A stretch of 64,000 nt of DNA from Methanofollis sp. W23 (GTDB lineage: Archaea > Halobacteriota > Methanomicrobia > Methanomicrobiales > Methanofollaceae): assembly GCF_017875325.1 (NCBI RefSeq), contig NZ_JAGGMN010000001.1, positions 2,805,766 through 2,869,765 of the forward strand, in the 5' to 3' direction. The stretch's first letter is position 1. Each line of letters opens with the position of its first letter. The notes beneath the pieces are model-generated. The model worked only from the letters and a program-made list of their open reading frames with translations, ran no database searches and was not told the origin of the DNA. The translations under genes and the position numbers were made by a program. Shown here piece by piece: positions 60,697-64,000 of this stretch.

Positions 60697-61439
60697 TGCA
60701 GCCACAATATCAGATGGGATATGACCGGGCCATCACGGTGTTCAGTCCGGACGGTCGTCTCTACCAGGTAGAGTACGCCCGTGAGGCAGTCAAGCGCGGG
60801 ACGACCGCGGTGGGGGTCAAGTGCAAGGACGGGGTGATCCTCCTCGTCGACAAGCGCGTCTCGTCGCGCCTGCTTGAGCCTGAATCGATCGAGAAGATCT
60901 ACAAGATCGACGACCACATCGGCGTCGCGTCGTCCGGCCTGGTCGGCGACGCACGCCTCCTGGTCGACCGTGCCAGGGTCGAGGCCCAGATCAACCGCGT
61001 CACCTATGACGAGTCGATCGAGGTCGAGACCCTGGCCAAGAAGATCTGCGACCATATGCAGGTCTACACCCAGTTCGGCGGTGCACGCCCGTACGGGACG
61101 GCCCTGCTCATTGCAGGGGTCTCTGAAGGCGAGTGCCGCCTCTTCGAGACCGACCCTTCGGGGACGCTCCTGGAGTACAAGGCCACCGGGATCGGGATCG
61201 GGCGCTCTGCAGTGATGAAGGTCTTTGAGGAGGACTACGACCCTGAGATGAATGTCGAGCAGGGCGTGCACCTGGGACTCAAGGCGCTTCATGCGGCGAC
61301 TGAAGGAAAGTTCGACGTCCAGACGGTCGAGATCGGGATCATCGAACGTGAGCACCCGGTCTTCCGTAAGATGGGCTCTGAAGAAGTGAAGGCTTTCGTC
61401 GAAAAGACCGAGTTTGAGACGACGCCCGGCGAGGAGTGA
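60696..61439 (+). CDS. psmA: Proteasome alpha subunit
   Basis: 247 aa. Forms the outer rings of the 20S proteasome and the gate. The alpha-type signature is intact: [20 protein letters not shown] (residues 9-28), then [14 protein letters not shown], and the HbYX-binding region Lys. Overlaps the following SBDS frame by a few bases. A beta subunit gene is not in the window. Confidence 0.96.
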   Translation: MQPQYQMGYDRAITVFSPDGRLYQVEYAREAVKRGTTAVGVKCKDGVILLVDKRVSSRLLEPESIEKIYKIDDHIGVASSGLVGDARLLVDRARVEAQINRVTYDESIEVETLAKKICDHMQVYTQFGGARPYGTALLIAGVSEGECRLFETDPSGTLLEYKATGIGIGRSAVMKVFEEDYDPEMNVEQGVHLGLKALHAATEGKFDVQTVEIGIIEREHPVFRKMGSEEVKAFVEKTEFETTPGEE

Positions 61440-61447
61440 GTGGTGAG

Positions 61448-62152
61448 ATGATCCCGCTTGACCGGGCAGTCGTGGCGCGTCTGGAGACCCATGGCGAGCG
61501 GTTCGAGATCGGGGTCGACCCTGACCTTGCACAGGAGGTGCGGCAGGGCGCAGACGTCCCGATCGACGAGGTCGTCGCTGCAGAGACGATCTTTGAGAAC
61601 TTTGCTCGTGGGGACCGGGCCTCAGAGGAGACCCTGACCAAGATCTTTGGGACGGCCGAGTTCGAACCGGTCGCCAGGCGGATCCTCACGAAGGGTGAGA
61701 TCCACCTGACCTCAGAGCAGAGAAAGAAGATGATCGAGGAGAAGCGCCGGCAGGTGGTCACCTTCATCGCACGCAACGCGATCAACCCGCAGACCAAGTA
61801 TCCGCATCCGCCGCAACGGATCGAGATGGCGATGGAGGAGGCGCGGGTGAGTATCGATCCCTTCAAGTCTGTTGAAGATCAGGTGAAGGTGGCGATGAAG
61901 GCCCTGCGCCCGCTCATCCCGATCCGCTTCGAGGAGCTGCGGCTTGCGGTGCGGATCCCTGCAGAATTCGCACCCAAGGCCTATGGGGAGATGCAGTCCT
62001 CGGTGACGGTCGAGCAGGAGGAGTGGCAGAACGACGGGTCCTGGATCTGTGTCTGCCGCATCCCTGCCGGGGTCCAGGACGACTTCTTCTCTCTGGTCAA
62101 CCGTCTCTCCAAGGGCGACGGCGAGGTCAAGGTGCTTGAACAAGTATATTAA
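61448..62152 (+). CDS. Ribosome maturation protein SBDS
   Basis: 234 aa from ATG 61448 (a GTG at 61436 overlapping psmA is possible). Three-domain SBDS protein: [20 protein letters not shown], the FYSH domain with [20 protein letters not shown], then [20 protein letters not shown] and a C-terminal ferredoxin-like domain. It helps release anti-association factors from the large ribosomal subunit with EF-2. In most archaea the exosome genes follow; here L37Ae comes 44 bp later. Confidence 0.94.
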   Translation: MIPLDRAVVARLETHGERFEIGVDPDLAQEVRQGADVPIDEVVAAETIFENFARGDRASEETLTKIFGTAEFEPVARRILTKGEIHLTSEQRKKMIEEKRRQVVTFIARNAINPQTKYPHPPQRIEMAMEEARVSIDPFKSVEDQVKVAMKALRPLIPIRFEELRLAVRIPAEFAPKAYGEMQSSVTVEQEEWQNDGSWICVCRIPAGVQDDFFSLVNRLSKGDGEVKVLEQVY

Positions 62153-62196
62153 CCGAGAAGTTTAACCTAGTAAGACATAATCAGGGGTAATCCAGA

Positions 62197-62487
62197 ATGG
62201 CGAGGCGTAACCAGAAGGCAAAAGGTAAAGTCACCGGGAGTGCCGGCAGGTTTGGACCGCGGTACGGTAGGTTCATCCGTAAGAGAGTCCAGCAGGTGGA
62301 GAAAGTCCAGAGGGCGACCCATACCTGTCCGCGCTGCGACCATGTCGCGGTCAAGCGGGTCGGCACCGGGATCTGGGAGTGCCGCAAGTGCGGGTTCAAG
62401 TTCGCCGGCGGTGCCTATACGCCGCAGACCCCGTCGCTCCGCGTGGCGCTCAGGACGATCGAGCGCGCAATTGAACTCCAGGAGTAG
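62197..62487 (+). CDS. rpl37ae: 50S ribosomal protein L37Ae
   Basis: 96 aa zinc-ribbon ribosomal protein with Cys44, Cys47, Cys62 and Cys65 ([34 protein letters not shown]). Basic N-terminus [20 protein letters not shown]. Preceded by an AT-rich stretch that could hold a promoter (AAGTTTAACC). Confidence 0.96.
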   Translation: MARRNQKAKGKVTGSAGRFGPRYGRFIRKRVQQVEKVQRATHTCPRCDHVAVKRVGTGIWECRKCGFKFAGGAYTPQTPSLRVALRTIERAIELQE

Positions 62488-62492
62488 ACGCC

Positions 62493-62645
62493 GTGGCGAG
62501 CGGATATAAGTGTGCACGGTGCAAGCAGAAGGTGGAGATCGATATCGACTCCGAGGGGCGCAAGCAGATCCGCTGCCCCTACTGCGGGCACCGTATCCTC
62601 TTTAAGGAAAGAGGGGCCGGGATCAAAGAACTGAAGGCTCAATGA
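62493..62645 (+). CDS. rpoP: DNA-directed RNA polymerase subunit P (Rpb12 homologue)
   Basis: 50 aa from GTG 62493. The zinc ribbon is [13 protein letters not shown] (Cys7, Cys10) and [15 protein letters not shown] (Cys28, Cys31), matching archaeal RpoP. It starts 5 bp after L37Ae and overlaps the Brix gene by ATGA (62642-62645). Such a short gene is easily missed by length cut-offs. Confidence 0.94.
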   Translation: MASGYKCARCKQKVEIDIDSEGRKQIRCPYCGHRILFKERGAGIKELKAQ

Positions 62646-63040
62646 CCGTCGTCACCACCTCGAGAAAGGCGGCGCATGAACTGCGGGCACTTGCCCGGCA
62701 CCTCGCCTTTGCGACCGGTGCCAGGTACCTGCCCCGCGGGAAGACGGGACTTGCGGCCCTTGGAGAGGAACCGGCGGTCATTTTTTCGCGTGAACACGGC
62801 AGGGTCCGGTTCCAGGTCGTCGAAGAAGGGACGATCGTTTTTGAGATATTGGTCAGGAAGGTCACCATCTCTCCACGGGAGGGACCGATCGTCCGGACGC
62901 TCCGGGTCTCTGACCAATCGGTTTATGATGTCGTGAAAAGATATTGTGAAGCAGAACTGGTCGAGGCCACAGAGTCGTTCGTCGTCTATGACGGCCAGCA
63001 GAAGATGCGGGTCGTCCTTGAGGTGGAACCCGATGCATGA
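62642..63040 (+). CDS. Brix-domain ribosome biogenesis protein
   Basis: 132 aa, a short archaeal Imp4/Brix-like protein: [34 protein letters not shown], and the central beta region [20 protein letters not shown]. The relatives in eukaryotes act in rRNA processing. It overlaps rpoP by 4 bp and pcc1 by 8 bp, so the genes are translationally coupled. Confidence 0.85.
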   Translation: MTVVTTSRKAAHELRALARHLAFATGARYLPRGKTGLAALGEEPAVIFSREHGRVRFQVVEEGTIVFEILVRKVTISPREGPIVRTLRVSDQSVYDVVKRYCEAELVEATESFVVYDGQQKMRVVLEVEPDA

Positions 63041-63275
63041 GGCGGTCTTTTCATGTAAAACACCTGCCGCGCCTCTCCTGTACCAGGCCCTCGCCCCTGA
63101 GGCCGGGGAGGTCGCGGGCTCGCGTTCGCGCGAGGCGGTCACTCTCCCTGACCCTGAGACGCTGGTGCTTACGGTGCAGGCCGAGGACGTCCATGCCCTG
63201 CGGGCGGCGCTGAACATGTGGCTCCGGCTGATCAATGTGGCAGATGAAATCCAGGAGATGATCAGGCATGAGTAG
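63033..63275 (+). CDS. pcc1: KEOPS complex subunit Pcc1
   Basis: 80 aa from ATG 63033. The small alpha/beta protein has the Pcc1 C-terminal pattern LTVQAEDVHALRAALNMWLR and LINVADEIQEM. As a KEOPS subunit it helps make t6A in tRNA. It overlaps Brix at its start and prefoldin at its end (8 bp each). Confidence 0.88.
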   Translation: MHEAVFSCKTPAAPLLYQALAPEAGEVAGSRSREAVTLPDPETLVLTVQAEDVHALRAALNMWLRLINVADEIQEMIRHE

Positions 63276-63627
63276 TAATATTTCCCCGAAGGTGCAGCAG
63301 CAGGTGGCGATGCTCCAGCAGATCCAGCAGCAGCTCCAGACCGTGGTCGGGCAGAAGACCCAGTACGAGATGGCAGTGAAGGAGACGAACCGTGCGGCTG
63401 AAGACCTCAAGGAGGTCGCCGACGACGCCCCGGTCTTCGTGAACGTGGGCACGGTCATGATGCAGCAGGAGAAGGAGAAGGTGCTTGCCTCGCTCACCGA
63501 GAAGGCCGAGACGCTTGGACTGCGGATCACGTCGCTGGAAAAGCAGGAGAAGGTGCTGCAGAAGAAGTTCGAGCAGCTCCAGGCCCAGATCCAGCAGGCG
63601 GTCGGCGGGCCGCAGCAGGCGGCGTAA
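63268..63627 (+). CDS. pfdB: Prefoldin beta subunit
   Basis: 119 aa made of two long coiled-coil helices (KVQQQVAMLQQIQQQLQTVV ... EKAETLGLRITSLEKQEKVL) joined by a beta hairpin (APVFVNVGTVMMQ), with a Gln-rich C-terminus. It assembles with alpha subunits into the archaeal hexameric chaperone that hands unfolded proteins to the thermosome. Last gene of the string. Confidence 0.95.
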   Translation: MSSNISPKVQQQVAMLQQIQQQLQTVVGQKTQYEMAVKETNRAAEDLKEVADDAPVFVNVGTVMMQQEKEKVLASLTEKAETLGLRITSLEKQEKVLQKKFEQLQAQIQQAVGGPQQAA

Positions 63628-63636
63628 GTCCGTCTC

Positions 63637-63653
63637 TTTTTTTTGGTTTTTTT
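63637..63653 (+). terminator. T-rich terminator after pfdB
   Basis: TTTTTTTTGGTTTTTTT lies 10-26 bp past the stop and leads directly into a family A left end (GGCTCTGAACGTATCC). Confidence 0.65.
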
Positions 63654-63850
63654 GGCTCTGAACGTATCCCCAGACTCTTCTAGGGGTGCACATCATCTTG
63701 AACTGAAGTGTTTTGTTCCTGAGCGTCCGAACCCTGTCCTCCACCAGGGGGTGTGCCGCCTCCTCCTGGCCCCTGGAGATGAAGAGTGGCGGAGGATTGT
63801 GTCCTGTCTTCATGATCATCGTTCTGCCTTCCTGACCCTCTTGTCATCCC
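63654..63850 (+). repeat. Family A-like repeat, left part
   Basis: After GGCTCTGAACGTATCC it contains modules such as GAGATGAAGAGTGGCGGAGG and TCATGATCATCGTTCTGCCT, then ATCCCGGGGGT, before the sequence collapses into homopolymers. Confidence 0.55.
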
Positions 63851-64000
63851 GGGGGTGGGGGGGGGGGCGCCCCCCCCCCCCCCCCCCCCCCCCCAGGGGG
63901 GGGGGGGGCCCAAAAAAAAAAAAAAAAAAACGTGTTGGACGCCCCGCGGGGGGACGGGGGGGGGGGGGGGGGGTATTAAAAAAACACCACCACAGGGTGA
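63851..64000. other. Homopolymer-rich tail, probable contig-end artefact
   Basis: Long runs of G, C and A replace normal sequence where the expected hairpin of a family A element should be. It does not resemble any other part of the window and should not be read as biology without raw-read support. Confidence 0.75.

Overview
The window is a GC-rich archaeal chromosome segment, most likely from a hydrogenotrophic methanogen of the order Methanomicrobiales (Methanofollis/Methanoculleus-like). The evidence is gene content: a UbiA-type archaeal ether-lipid prenyltransferase, an HdrA-type subunit, 6-phospho-3-hexuloisomerase, a DRG GTPase, Trm1, archaeal PPAT, and the archaeal RNase P / proteasome / SBDS / L37Ae / RpoP / KEOPS / prefoldin gene string. 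SD motifs are GAGGTGA-like, several promoters carry TATA boxes, and both tRNAs lack an encoded CCA. The genus is inference only.

Layout. 1-0.7 kb: tail of an amino-acid ABC importer. 2.5-5.4 kb: sulfur/Fe-S operon (TusA-like, DsrE-like, a cysteine-desulfurase homologue that lacks its PLP lysine, IscU) followed by hexuloisomerase. 5.8-13.3 kb: small membrane and hypothetical proteins, decayed genes, a DUF3795 protein, a LEA2 lipoprotein / membrane protein / BofA-like run and a peptide-deformylase-like gene. 13.7-18.2 kb: cardiolipin synthase, then a marR-MATE-PHP operon with a perfect 18-bp palindromic operator. 18.4-20.6 kb: papain-like protease and a decayed IS200/IS605-type TnpB element. 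21.4-26.7 kb: EEP nuclease/phosphatase, MarC, a second MATE pump and a CBS-domain membrane protein. 27.7-35.4 kb: tRNA-Glu, DRG GTPase, an AT-rich orphan, Trm1, tRNA-Arg, a DUF3160 lipoprotein and the lipid prenyltransferase. 35.6-41.9 kb: bactofilin-like protein, DUF116, and a gamma-carbonic-anhydrase / short HdrA / MtnA operon divergent from PPAT. 42.3-49.7 kb: accessory region with a broken DUF4258/YgiT pair, a broken lipoprotein, BlaI-BlaR1, a thioredoxin-CcdA fusion, a PGF-CTERM protein and a secreted metalloprotease. 51.2-58.5 kb: PUA-NAC-TrmI-PyrB-PyrI operon, a RecJ-like nuclease, and Nnr-MoaC. 59.0-63.6 kb: L15e, RNase P subunits, PsmA, SBDS, L37Ae, RpoP, Brix, Pcc1 and prefoldin beta, with the exosome genes missing from their usual slot.

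The most striking non-coding feature is that nearly every gap between operons is filled by interspersed repeats. Family A is about 230 bp, bounded by inverted copies of GGCTCTGTAGAAA, often next to oligo-T/A, with short (about 125 bp) and long (over 330 bp) derivatives. Family B is about 340-430 bp and ends in a conserved tail closing with TTCTACAGAGCC. Both carry GC-rich hairpins whose stems are kept while loops change. One copy of B is split by the TnpB element, which fixes that element's ends to within a base or so. The last ~150 bases are homopolymer-rich and look like a contig-end artefact.

Together the genes describe a mostly housekeeping chromosome (Fe-S assembly, lipid synthesis, tRNA modification, RNA processing, proteostasis, pyrimidine synthesis) interrupted by an accessory stretch at 42-50 kb and by heavily repeat-colonised intergenic DNA.
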